A stretch of 64,000 bases of DNA, from contig NZ_CAJLUB010000002.1 in assembly GCF_905209685.1 (NCBI RefSeq), forward strand, positions 7,534-71,533, written 5' to 3'. Below, piece by piece: positions 22,417 through 33,900 of the stretch. Positions within the stretch are counted from its first letter, which is position 1. Each line of letters starts with the position of its first letter. The translations under genes were made by a program, and so were the position numbers. A model generated the notes under the pieces. It saw only the letters and a list, made by a program, of their open reading frames with translations, ran no database searches and was not told the origin of the DNA. Origin of the DNA: an uncultured Veillonella sp. (GTDB taxonomy: Bacteria > Bacillota > Negativicutes > Veillonellales > Veillonellaceae).

Positions 22417-24735
22417 ATGCAACCGATGTATATAGGGCAAGTCGCATTTACTACAGGCGAAGTATCACCAGATGTATCTAGTCGATTTGACTTAGAACAA
22501 TATAAAAGTGCATTATTGCTTGCTGAAAATGCGGTGATTAGACCTTATGGAGCGGTAGCACGTAGGCAAGGTTCACAGTTTATCGGATATGCTAAACACC
22601 ATGATAAGCCTGTTAGATTGTTTGAGTTTACCACGAATAAGAACCAATCATTCATGCTTGAATTTGGTGAAAGATACGTTAGGGTATGGCGGAATGGTGT
22701 ATATACAAATGTTGAAGTAGAAACACCATTTGAGGCGGACATTGTAGGTGAATTAAACTGCATCCAAAGTGGCGATGTAATGTTCATCTGTAGTGGTAAG
22801 TACCCTATTCAAACGCTATCACGATATAGTGATACTGACTGGCGATTGGATGCATACAAGCTAACCGAGCAACCTTACGAGGATATTAATACAGATAATA
22901 GTCATACATTGACTGTTAGTGGTGATACGATCACATCAACTAAAGACATATTCACACAAGATATGGTAGGTAGCGTTATTCAAATTGCCTACTACGTTGA
23001 GGCGGTACACACTAAGTCCGCTGGCGAAGTTGTAGAGAAAAAAGTAAGACATGGTATTGTTAGCGCACCAACCATCGAAAAGACATACAACAATATCAAT
23101 CATAATGTTGGAGCATTTAGTACTGATACCGAGTTATCATGGAAATTCACTACACATGGTACATGGGAAGGTACAGTTAAGTTACAGATTTCTAACAATG
23201 ATGGTCAAACTTGGAAAGACTACAGAACGTACACATCAAAGAATGACTACAACGTAACTGATACAGGTAAGATAGAAACTGGTGCAAGGCTTAAATATGT
23301 ATCTGATATTAAAGGTGGTTCTGTGAATTGCGACTTATCCATTATGCCATTTACTCAATATGGTATCGTTGAGATTAAAAGTGTAACCGATGCTAAAAAT
23401 GCAAAAGTTAATATTCTGAATGGTATTAAAGAGGGTGAGCCTAGTTACCAATGGAAGTTGGGGAGTTGGAATAGAGGCAGAGGTTATCCGAAACTTTGTA
23501 CATTCTATCAAGACCGATTTGTGGTGGCTGCTACTGATAGCAAGCCTAACTTCATCTGGTTTAGTCGAACTGGTGATTACCCTAACTTTGGGGTGGAAAA
23601 AGTAGGCGGTACTATCACAGATGATAGCGCAATCACATTGCCAGTAATCAACCGCAAAATGTATGAGATTAGGCATCTAGTACCAGCTAATGACCTAATC
23701 GTGCTTACTAGCGGTAATGAATGGATAGTCGATGGGAGCAAGACTATCACACCTACTAACTGTTATTTGAAAACACAAACACAACGTGGTGCATTGAAAT
23801 GTGAACCGCAATTCATCGGTAACCGATGCGTATTCGTTCAAGAGCGTGGCGGTACTGTTCGTGATATGGGTTACTCTTACGAAAGCGATAACTACACAGG
23901 GCAAGACCTTACATTGTTTGTTAAAACGTTGGTTAAAGGTCATGTAGCGGTTACAAGTGCTTATGCACAAGACCCAGACTCTATCATCTACTATGTAAGA
24001 GATGATGGACAACTCAACTGTTTAACCTATATACCAGAACAAAAGGTGTATGGTTGGTCGCACTTTGTAACGAATGGTAAATACAGATATGTAGAGAGCG
24101 TGGCAGAGGGCGAACAAGACACAATCTATTTTGTTGTAGATCGTGTTATCAATAACAAGAATGTTAAATGCATTGAACGTAGTATTCCATTGTACACAGA
24201 GGATAACTCCGATGTGTTCCTAGATTGCTATGTTAAAGTGGCTAATTCGATTAAGACTGATTACATCAACGCACCTCATTTAGTAGGACAAATGGTAGAC
24301 ATAGTAGTTGATGGACAACAGATGCCATCTAGGGAAGTACCACCTACTGGTGTTATTAAATTAGATGGTAAAGCAAATGTAATTACTGTTGGGCTACCTT
24401 ACACTACTAAAATCAAAATACCTAGCGTAGAGCAACAAATAAACGATGGCACATTGCAATGCAGATTGATAACTATATCACGAGTTGCGTTGCGGTTATA
24501 TCGTTCATATGGTGGTAGCGTAGGTAGAACATTTGATGATGTAGACGATTTGATTTTAAAACCTAAAACGCTATTTACTGGTGATACTGTAATTGTGTTA
24601 CCTAAGATAGCAACTAGCGTTAATACAAATACAGAAATCTGTATAAAACACTCAAAACCTTTCCCATTTAACCTGTTAGCGGTTACAAGAGAGGTAGAAA
24701 TTGGCGGTGGTTTCCCAAATGTTCATGGAATGTAA
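22417..24735 (+). CDS. Tail tubular protein B / stabilisation protein (T7 gp12-like)
   Basis: 772 residues from the ATG after AAGGAG. VAFTTGEVSPDVSSRFDLEQ and RPYGAVARRQGSQFIGYA at the N-terminus are highly typical of tail nozzle proteins. The rest is beta-rich with NEWIVDGSKTITPTNCYL and a C-terminal GGGFPNVHGM. Forms the hexameric nozzle to which fibres attach. Overlaps the next gene. Confidence 0.88.
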   Translation: MQPMYIGQVAFTTGEVSPDVSSRFDLEQYKSALLLAENAVIRPYGAVARRQGSQFIGYAKHHDKPVRLFEFTTNKNQSFMLEFGERYVRVWRNGVYTNVEVETPFEADIVGELNCIQSGDVMFICSGKYPIQTLSRYSDTDWRLDAYKLTEQPYEDINTDNSHTLTVSGDTITSTKDIFTQDMVGSVIQIAYYVEAVHTKSAGEVVEKKVRHGIVSAPTIEKTYNNINHNVGAFSTDTELSWKFTTHGTWEGTVKLQISNNDGQTWKDYRTYTSKNDYNVTDTGKIETGARLKYVSDIKGGSVNCDLSIMPFTQYGIVEIKSVTDAKNAKVNILNGIKEGEPSYQWKLGSWNRGRGYPKLCTFYQDRFVVAATDSKPNFIWFSRTGDYPNFGVEKVGGTITDDSAITLPVINRKMYEIRHLVPANDLIVLTSGNEWIVDGSKTITPTNCYLKTQTQRGALKCEPQFIGNRCVFVQERGGTVRDMGYSYESDNYTGQDLTLFVKTLVKGHVAVTSAYAQDPDSIIYYVRDDGQLNCLTYIPEQKVYGWSHFVTNGKYRYVESVAEGEQDTIYFVVDRVINNKNVKCIERSIPLYTEDNSDVFLDCYVKVANSIKTDYINAPHLVGQMVDIVVDGQQMPSREVPPTGVIKLDGKANVITVGLPYTTKIKIPSVEQQINDGTLQCRLITISRVALRLYRSYGGSVGRTFDDVDDLILKPKTLFTGDTVIVLPKIATSVNTNTEICIKHSKPFPFNLLAVTREVEIGGGFPNVHGM

Positions 24736-25207
24736 AATTAGCCGTTCTAAGCACGTTTCGTTAATTCGTGAGTTATATATCAACTTACGTTCAATAGATG
24801 CCTTAGAGGTCAAATATATCAATCGAAAAAATTCAAACTACGGCGAAAATGACTTTGTGAACGATATTCTTGGGGAAGATTATCAAAGTCGCATTGTTAT
24901 TGATAATGACAAGCCATTGTGTGTGTATGGGGTATCTAACACATCATTAAATGGGATGCATTGCATTTACTTTTTGGGGAGTAAAGAATTTGAAAGTAGT
25001 TTAACACTACAAAAACAATTTATAAAAGTTAGTAGAAATATCATTGGGGAATGGCTACAAACTAGGGAAGTACTTTTTAACTATATACACAAAGAAAATC
25101 ACCGCACCATTAGATGGCTAAAGTCATTAGGTGCGGTAATTCATTACGATATTAACGATGGGGATATGGTTTTATTCACATTGAGAAAGGGGGATGCGAA
25201 TGTGTAA
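24719..25207 (+). CDS. Internal virion protein A-like (T7 gp13-like, GNAT-type fold)
   Basis: About 162 residues. A GNAT-like layout (CVYGVSNTSLNGMHCIYFLG strands, then HKENHRTIRWLKSLGA) as in the T7 gp13/DUF2833 family of podoviruses. Whether it acetylates anything is unknown; in T7 the protein is needed to build infectious virions. Overlaps both neighbours, supporting co-translation within the tail module. Confidence 0.65.
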   Translation: MFMECKISRSKHVSLIRELYINLRSIDALEVKYINRKNSNYGENDFVNDILGEDYQSRIVIDNDKPLCVYGVSNTSLNGMHCIYFLGSKEFESSLTLQKQFIKVSRNIIGEWLQTREVLFNYIHKENHRTIRWLKSLGAVIHYDINDGDMVLFTLRKGDANV

Positions 25208-25820
25208 CCCTATTGCATTAACCGCAGCGAGTATGGTCGGTACATTGTTTACGCAACACCAACAAGGTAAGGCACAAGCTGCAATGTATAATCAACAGGC
25301 AAGGGTGGCAGAGGCTAACGCACGAATTAGTGATCGCAAGCAAGAACAAATAGCAGACCAAGCCTTGCAAGAGCGAGATAAAATGTCCGATAAGATGCGA
25401 CTTATCCAAGGGCAGAACGTAGCGGAAACTGGTGCTAGTGGCTTAACGATGAGTGGTACACCATTACAGTTAATGGCATCTAGCTATGACGAATACAACA
25501 AAGACATTCAGAATTGGGAAACTAATAAGAACAACAGTATATACAATGAATATCTTAACGGCATGAACTACCGCAACGAGGCAAGCACCGCACGTGCAGC
25601 AGCAAGTAACGCTAAATCACAAACTAGAATGGCAATGCTAGGAACGATATTGAGTGGTGCATCTAGTATCTATGGACTTAAAGGGCAATATGGCGGTAGT
25701 AATATTAAAGCTAATACAAACTACTACACACCAAATGAAAGTGCATTGAAAGCGGCTGGTGTATCAAATGTTAAGTTTGTTACAAGAGGTGCAGTTAGAA
25801 ATAATAGGTGGGGTATTTAA
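25200..25820 (+). CDS. Internal virion protein B-like (T7 gp14-like)
   Basis: About 206 residues, starting MCNPIALTAASM after AAAGGGGG. An Ala/Gln-rich helical body (QQGKAQAAMYNQQARVAEAN), a GASGLTMSGTPLQLM segment conserved in the family, and a Gly-rich C-terminus. In T7 gp14 is ejected and inserts in the outer membrane as part of the DNA-translocation channel, relevant for a diderm host. Confidence 0.75.
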   Translation: MCNPIALTAASMVGTLFTQHQQGKAQAAMYNQQARVAEANARISDRKQEQIADQALQERDKMSDKMRLIQGQNVAETGASGLTMSGTPLQLMASSYDEYNKDIQNWETNKNNSIYNEYLNGMNYRNEASTARAAASNAKSQTRMAMLGTILSGASSIYGLKGQYGGSNIKANTNYYTPNESALKAAGVSNVKFVTRGAVRNNRWGI

Positions 25821-27988
25821 TGAAGTTAGTTAATTACAATGGCGAACAAAAACTAAATACCATAAGTGGTGGTGTTCAAGCTACTGGAAATGAATTAGCG
25901 TTTGGCGGTAATCAACAAGGTTTAAAAGGTGTAATTAATGCCATTGATAATATTAATGCACAGATGCAAAAGCGACTTGATGAAGATTTAAATATCGCCT
26001 ACATGAACGCTGAAACAGACTATAAGAACAGAGTATCTTATGAACTAACAAACAAGGAAAACGGCATCTTACACAAGGAGTTAGATGGTGCAGCTAATGC
26101 AACACAACTGTTTAATGAAGCCGAACGTAACATTAGAGACGATGTGTTAAGTAAGTTGCCTAATAACAACCGCTTGCGTGAGCGTTTTCTTCAAATGGTA
26201 GATAAAGACTATCACGCAAATAATATGCGTGTACAAGTGCATGAGCGTTCTGAACGTGAAAAGTACAAAGATGTAACATTCAATAACAATGTGAAATCAT
26301 CTGAACAAATAGCGGTATTAGGTTATAACAACCCTAACATTGTATCTAATTCTCTTAACACCATTAAGAATAGTATTGAAACTATGTATGGTGATAGAGG
26401 TGAAGAGTTTGTAAAAGCTAAATATCAAGAAGTAGCAGACCGAGTAGGTGGTGCAATTATTGATGAAACAGTAACACGTAATGATATTACTGCTGGACCT
26501 CAAACAATCGCAGCACTAAGAGAAATGGGTGTAAGCGAGGGGATATTGTCTAAAGCTGCGGTAGCAATCGATAAGGTAAATACACAACAAACAATCGATA
26601 AACGTATTGTAGGTGATGTAGATACCTTTGGTGAGGGTAATGCAGAAAAAGCAGCCGATGCATATATTGCTACATTACCTAAAGCTGGACAAGGTGGAAA
26701 TTTAAATATAGCTGCGCTTGATAGTGCGGTTAATGAACAGTTAGGTAAGCCGTATCTACTTGGTGGTGATGGTGGTGAAAGTACCGACTGTGGTAAATTT
26801 ACGCTTGATGTGTCCGCAAAAGCTGGTGTTACTCTTAACTACCGCACCGCAGATGGTCAGTACTTGCAAGCTGAACAAGAGGGTAAACTTATACATGATA
26901 TATCGCAAGCACAAAAGGGCGATTTAGTCTTTTGGCACGTTCCAAGTAATGAGGCTAGATGGGCAACTAGTGATGATCCAAGTGCAGTTAATTCTGACGA
27001 TAAAGCCTATAAAGGTGTAACTCATGTAGGTGTTTATATGGGTGATGGTAAAGTTGCACAAGCTGGTAGTGGCGGTGTGTCTATCGTAAGTACTGATATA
27101 TATCCAATCGTTGGTGTAGGTAAGTTTAGCGGTAGTGCTAAAGGATATACCGACGGCGAACTCTTACAAAAACGAGAAGAGTATATGAAAGCGTACAATA
27201 TCGAAGAGAGTAAACGCAAAAAAGCAAGGGCTGAGGCACTAGCAAGACAAAAAGAGGCTATCCAGTTACAACTAATTGAAATGGGTAAGAATGGTGCATC
27301 TAGTGGTGAGATGGCTAATTTCTTAGATAACGCTATTGGTGATAATAAAGAACTAACTTTAGCGTTTGGTTCACAAAGAAACCAATTCATGAGAGCAAAT
27401 GAAAGAGAACAACAAGCTGCTAACCAATCTTGGGGAATGAATGAAATTCGTTCTATGCTTGGAAATAACAGACCTCAATCAGAAATTTTTAAGTTTATCG
27501 ATGATAACCATATTAATTTATCATTAGAGCAATACAACTCATTGCGTAAAACTCTTAATGACCGTGATAACGGAACTGGTGATTATGCACCAGAGTTAGC
27601 TGGTGTGAATTATGTTCTTAATGATAGTTTAGAGAATATGAATGAACAACAAAAAGGGTTAGCAAGGATAGGCTTTAAACAACAGATGGGTGCGTGGAAA
27701 GCTAAATTTGTAGCAGCCGAGGGAAGAGAACCAACAACTGGTGAGTTAGATTGGGCTGCACATGAAATAGCTGGTCAAACAGTAATTCAAACAACAAACG
27801 TAGAACACTTTTGGCAAAATGGAGATAATTATAAAACTAATACATCAATGGCTATATTGGCTGGTGATGGTGTGGTTGATTGGAAAGTACTTGGAGATAC
27901 ACACTATATAAGACTTTATAAATCTAATGGTGATTTTGAAGATATAGATGAGGGTACATTCCATGCTAGGTATAATATTGAGGGATAG
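25820..27988 (+). CDS. Internal virion protein C-like with embedded NlpC/P60 peptidase
   Basis: About 722 residues. The N-terminal ~290 are helical as in internal core proteins. At ~300-430 lies an NlpC/P60 domain: GKPYLLGGDGGESTDCGKF with the catalytic Cys (~323), then VTHVGVYMGDGK with the catalytic His (~402). The remainder is helical again. NlpC/P60 enzymes cleave peptides of peptidoglycan, so this virion protein probably opens the wall during DNA entry. ATG overlaps the preceding stop. Confidence 0.8.
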   Translation: MKLVNYNGEQKLNTISGGVQATGNELAFGGNQQGLKGVINAIDNINAQMQKRLDEDLNIAYMNAETDYKNRVSYELTNKENGILHKELDGAANATQLFNEAERNIRDDVLSKLPNNNRLRERFLQMVDKDYHANNMRVQVHERSEREKYKDVTFNNNVKSSEQIAVLGYNNPNIVSNSLNTIKNSIETMYGDRGEEFVKAKYQEVADRVGGAIIDETVTRNDITAGPQTIAALREMGVSEGILSKAAVAIDKVNTQQTIDKRIVGDVDTFGEGNAEKAADAYIATLPKAGQGGNLNIAALDSAVNEQLGKPYLLGGDGGESTDCGKFTLDVSAKAGVTLNYRTADGQYLQAEQEGKLIHDISQAQKGDLVFWHVPSNEARWATSDDPSAVNSDDKAYKGVTHVGVYMGDGKVAQAGSGGVSIVSTDIYPIVGVGKFSGSAKGYTDGELLQKREEYMKAYNIEESKRKKARAEALARQKEAIQLQLIEMGKNGASSGEMANFLDNAIGDNKELTLAFGSQRNQFMRANEREQQAANQSWGMNEIRSMLGNNRPQSEIFKFIDDNHINLSLEQYNSLRKTLNDRDNGTGDYAPELAGVNYVLNDSLENMNEQQKGLARIGFKQQMGAWKAKFVAAEGREPTTGELDWAAHEIAGQTVIQTTNVEHFWQNGDNYKTNTSMAILAGDGVVDWKVLGDTHYIRLYKSNGDFEDIDEGTFHARYNIEG

Positions 27989-27996
27989 GTGGAAAT

Positions 27997-30900
27997 ATGT
28001 CTAATAACCCATGGAAAATTGAACAACAGAAAATCAACCCATTTATTAACAAGGATGGCGATCATGGAGAGTTAGGCACACCTGTTAATGGAGTTGTAGG
28101 TAATGCGGTAGATGCGGTAAAGCAAGTAGGGAATGCATTAGGAAGTTTATCGGATGCACCTTATCTAGTCGATACAACTGGTAGCGGTAAGGATAGAACT
28201 TTACAAACTGTATCTACTATTGGCGAGGCTTTAAAGGAAAACCCTATTATAAATAACCCAGCCTTGCAAGCTGCATCCGCACGTTTTATATATGCATCTA
28301 GTGATGCGGTAAAAGCTAATGCAGCATTAGACTATGCGAATAAACTTAATATCGGTGCAGATGTTATTTTGAATAGTGGTGAAACAGGGTTCACGAGAGC
28401 AGCTTATCTTGCTAATCAAGTTGATAGAGGTCGAACAGTACAGTCTTTGTATGATGAATACCCTGAACTATATAAAATAAAATATGGTTCACAGTCCGAG
28501 GCTATTTATGGTTTGGAGAATTTACAGTCTATCAAATCTACTCATGGTATATGGGATAGCATCCAACAGAATGTATGGTCTATCAATGATCAGATGAAAT
28601 TGGGCGATGCTGGTTATGAATTATCCAACACTACAGACCCTAAGAAAATCGAAGAATTAACAAATGAAATTCAACGATTACAAACTAACCTTTCAAATTA
28701 TCGTCATGCAGATGGACTAGATATAGCACAAGCCGTAATTGGTGAAACCGCAGGGCAAGGCTATATGATGGCTAAACAAGGCGGTATAGGTGCGGTAGCT
28801 GGTGCAGTTGCTGGTGCATTAATCGGTGGCTTGGCTACAGAGGGTGTAGGTGTAGGTGCTGGTGCTGCTACTGGTGCTAAATGGGGTGGCGGTGCTGACA
28901 TGGCATACAATATGTATAAAATGTCATTCGGTAACAAGTACATCGAACTCATCCAAAAGAAAGATGCAAATGGCAATCGTGTATACACAGACCAAGAGGC
29001 TAATCAATACGCTATGTCTTATGCTGCTATTGATGCTGGTATTGAGTTTGCAGCAACCGCAGCTATGGGTAAAGCGTTTAAAGCGGTAGCACCTAAAGGC
29101 ATGATTGCAAAAGCTATTAGTGCTGGCGTTGGTGATACAGTTAAAACATTTGATAGAGGTATTGGAACAACTGTTGCACAGATGGCTAAAAACTCTATTA
29201 AAGCTGGTGTACCTGAACTCTTTGAAGAGGGCTTGCAAGACGTAAACGAAAAGGTACAACACAACCTAACACGTAAAGATAATGACCCAGAGGGTTATTA
29301 TAGCGTTGGCGATATTGCTATCGGTTCGCTAGATGCTATGAAACAAGCGTTACCAGCGGTAATAGGTTTTGGTGCTATCGGTGGTGCAGTAGGTGGTGTA
29401 CGTACTGCAAAGGCTTTCCGTGATTTTCAAAAGCTAACACCAGAGCAACAACAAGCAGCTATCATCGCAGAACAAAACCGCAATGGCGCAGTCATTATGG
29501 ATAATGTACGTAAGGATAGCACTACCAATAAAATCGCAAAAGAAAACCCTGAACTCTACGGAAAAATCGTACAAGCACAGGGCGATAAGGTTGGAGTATC
29601 AACTCAATATGTAGATGTAGCAGAATTAGTGCAATCTGAAAACGGACAACTTGCTATCCGTGATATGGTCGATAACGGCTTAGTTACACAAGAGGAAGTA
29701 AAAGCAGCTATTGAGGCGGATGCACCTGTTGAAATTCCTATTGGTAGCTATGCACAAGTATCCATGAATTTATCCGATGAAACTGTAGATGCATTGAAAC
29801 AAACCTCTTACTTTACTAGAGGCGGTATGTCATTAGCTACGCTAGAACGTGCAAAACAAGAAGTAGATGTAGCAAAATCTGTATTGAAAGATGATACCTC
29901 TAAACGTGCGGAACGTATCAAGGATGATATTATTCGTAATGAATTTGAGGGGGCATCTGATATAGATCGTGAAGTACTTAATGAGGTACTATCTGACCCT
30001 ACGAATATTAAACGTAATTTTAATAACTTGTTGCACACGTTAAAAGAACAGTATAGAGAAACATATGCAAGCGACTTTGACAATGCAGATAAATCTATCA
30101 ATGATGCGGTAAGTACTAGTATTGAACCACAATGGCTAACCGATTATAAAGCTAACAATGGCGGTAAAGCACCACGAACTAATGCAGAACGTAGACGAGC
30201 AGCTTATGAGTATAGCCGAGCAACTACAACTGCAAGCCTTGATGGTAACGCTGATGCACTAGCACAATCTGATGCACATTATGCTGATATGGAACATATG
30301 TTGATGCAAATCGAAAGTTTAGAGGCTATGAAAGATAAAGTCTTTGAATTGGCGAACAATGACATAGCGTTACGAATGCAGTTGTCAAAAAGCGGATATG
30401 ATGTGTATAACGAAGTAGTTAAAGCTATTAGTGAAAGCACAAATAGAAAACAACGTGAAACTGCAAAAGCAAATGCATTATTGATGGCACAACACGCTGA
30501 TATAATGGCACAATATATGCGACAAATGGGTAAAGGCGGTTATACTGCTATGGATTATTTCCGTGATAGCGTGCGAATCAACATGAATGCTAAGTATGAC
30601 AATCAAAAAGGTTATAATCAAAATACAAAAGCAGTATGGGAAAGTAAACTAGATAAAGTATTAAGTGATTGGGCTAACAATGTAGATAATGCTAATAATA
30701 TAGGAAGTAAAAAAACAATAGATATAATGGATTCACCATTAGTCTTTGACTTAATTAATCTTGACTTAAAAAGAATCAAAATTACAGGCGGTGTTTTGCA
30801 TAAAATATTGCGTGCTCCTGTATTTGATTCTAACGGTAAAAGAATTTTATCTGGACATAATGATACAGTTTCCATTGATATGTTGAAACAGTTACCTAAT

Positions 30901-33900
30901 ACCATTGCAAATCCATCTGCAATATTTAGTGCAGATAATGGTCAAAAAATTATCATTATAACTGAAGTGATTGGTTTAAACGGAAAGCCTATAATGATGC
31001 CGATATTATTGAACAAATATAATAATAGAGGTGATTATCATGTTGTACAATCTTATTATGCTAGAAATACCAATATAGCGTATTACGATTTGTTATTGGG
31101 TGGGGATTTAATATATATAAACAAAGAACGACTTAGTAATAATCCAAAAAACCAGCCACCATGGCTTGGGGGGATTAAACTAAGTCGTTCATTTATTAAT
31201 AGTATACCAAACGAAAATGATTTAGACAATCTCCGAAAGAAACATAATTATCAGTATTATCAAACTGCATGGCATGGTTCGCCACATGACTTTGATGAGT
31301 TTGATTTAGGTGCTATTGGTAGCGGTGAGGGCGCACAATTTTATGGTTGGGGTTTGTATTTTGCTAAAAATAAAGAAATGGCAAAAAACTACAAAGAGGT
31401 TTTATCTAATGTCCATGAAACTGATAAATCATCTTTATTTAAGGTTGATATTCCTGAAAGCAATAAAATGTTGGACTGGAATCAAACCCTTAACATTCAG
31501 CCAAAAGAAATTCAAGAACAAATTATTGATGCTATAAACAGTTTAGATACATTACAGAAAGATGCATTTATAAATGCTTATCGTTCTGATCATTCTTATA
31601 ATGGTAATAGACACGTTAAAGAAGTTAATGATATTTACCAAGGCTTAGAGACTGATTTAAATTACGTTGGCAAGTATGAAGAAAAAGAAACATTAAATAA
31701 AATTGTACAGAGAAATGCTGATAGACTAGCTAAAAAGTATGGTTTTGATGATTGGGGTAGTGCTGATAAAAATAAGTTAAAAGCTATCATTGGTGATAAT
31801 TTAGAAAAAGCACGAATTGAGTTAGATGCATTAACACAAGAAGATAACCAAAAAGTTATAAGCTATAAAGATAACATAAATAATCTTTTTAGTGAGGGTA
31901 ATTCGTTTGGCTTAAATATCTATAAATCACTATCGACTGCATTAGGTGGTGATAAACTAGCATCTGAATATTTGAATGAACATGGTATAAAAGGTATCAC
32001 ATATGAGGGCATAGAAGATGGACGATGCTATGTAGTGTTCGATGACAAGGCAATTAAAGTCATTGAAAAGTACAACCAATCTGTTAACGGCATGACAGAG
32101 ATCATGAAAGATGGTGAGCGCATTATCAGCATTTTCAAAACCGCAGATAGAAGTACATTCTTACATGAAATGGGTCATGTATTCTTTGATGATATTCAAA
32201 AACTAGCATCTATGGAAAACGCACCTGAGCAACTTGTAACAGATTGGAACAAGTTGAAAGAGTGGAGCGGTTGGGTTGATGGTGAAAACGTAGACAATAC
32301 GAAAGCACATGAGAAATTTGCACGAGGTTGGGAAAGCTATTTGCGAAGTGGTGAAGCACCAACAAGTGCATTGCAAAGAGTATTCCGTCAATTCTCCAAG
32401 TGGCTAACATACATTTATCGTAGCGTTCAACGATTAGGTGGTGAAGTACCATCTGATATTAAAGATGTTATGGCACGTATGATCGCAACCCAAGAGGATA
32501 TTGAGGCATACGCAGAACAACAACAACTAGAACAGTTTGAAAAAACCGAACTGTATAAGCAATTATCAGAGCAAGACCAAGCACGTATGCAGTCTTACAT
32601 TGCAGATGTAAAAGAAAAAGCAAAAGAACGTGTGATGCGAAAACTCATGAAAGAACTTGATAATAGACCTATCAAGGAATGGGATGAAGAAAAGGATGCA
32701 ATACAAATCGAAATCGAAAAACGATTGATTGAGCAATATCCTATCTACAAAGAGCATCAACGATACAATGTGTTTGGTGAAAGTGCGTTGAAAGATACAC
32801 AGTACAAAACTGTTGAAGAGTTGGAGCAAGCGGAAGTAGAACAAACTGGCGCTACATTTAACGATGCTATCAATCAAGAAATGGACAATGCGAAAGCAGA
32901 GTTTATGAGTGATAACAACGTAGGCAAAACTAATGAACAGATAGCAGAGGAAATCTTACTTAGTACACAAGGTCAAATGAAACTCACCGAAGAAGAAAGT
33001 AAGATTATCCAACAATCTACTAATCGTGAATTGGCCAAGAACTGGGCTTTATTAGAACGCATTCGTAAGTTAGATGCTAACGCAGAAACTATCGATACAG
33101 AATTAGACGAAATCGAAAAAGAGGTTAAGCCTACTAAATACGATGAGTTAAAATCTGATAAGAAAAAAGTAGATGCTGCATTGACTGATACTACTAAGCA
33201 ATTAGAAAAAGCAGAAGAACGTATCAAACGCTTACAAGATATGTTAAATAACCGAATCAACAATGTACGTTCTATCCGTGGTGCTGGACTTGGTACAATT
33301 TCAGACTACATGGAACGAGCAAGAAAAGAGTTAGGTGCATTGCCTATCTCTAATGCTATTCAGTTTAAAACGTATCAAAATAAAGCGGTTACTGCTGGTA
33401 AGAAAGCAGATAGAGCCTTGGCGGTAGGTGATGTTGATAAGGCACTTGGCTTTAAGCGTGAACAGATGCTACAACAAGCAAGAGCAAGGGTAGCGTTTGA
33501 AAACTTTGAAAAGTCCAAGAAGTTGCGATTGAAATTGAAACAACAATTACAACGCATGACTAGACCTAAGAACCCTATTGCTATTGAACCTAATATGCGT
33601 TATTTCTACGCACATATGGCATACCAAATGGGTTTAACTAAGTACGATGGACTAGCACCTACTGATGGTTTTGATATGGATAGTGTGTTAGCTGCATTAG
33701 ATCCTGATGTTGGTATTCTAAATCAACAATCTATGGTTCAATTAGAACCTTGGATAGTTGAGATGTTCTACTCTAAAACACCTAAACCATTCCGTTCTAT
33801 CACGATGAATGAGTTAGAAACCTTAGAAGAACTCATGACTGGTATGTACAAAAACGGCAGAAATGAGTATGAGGGTACAACAATCTTAAATGATGCTGGT

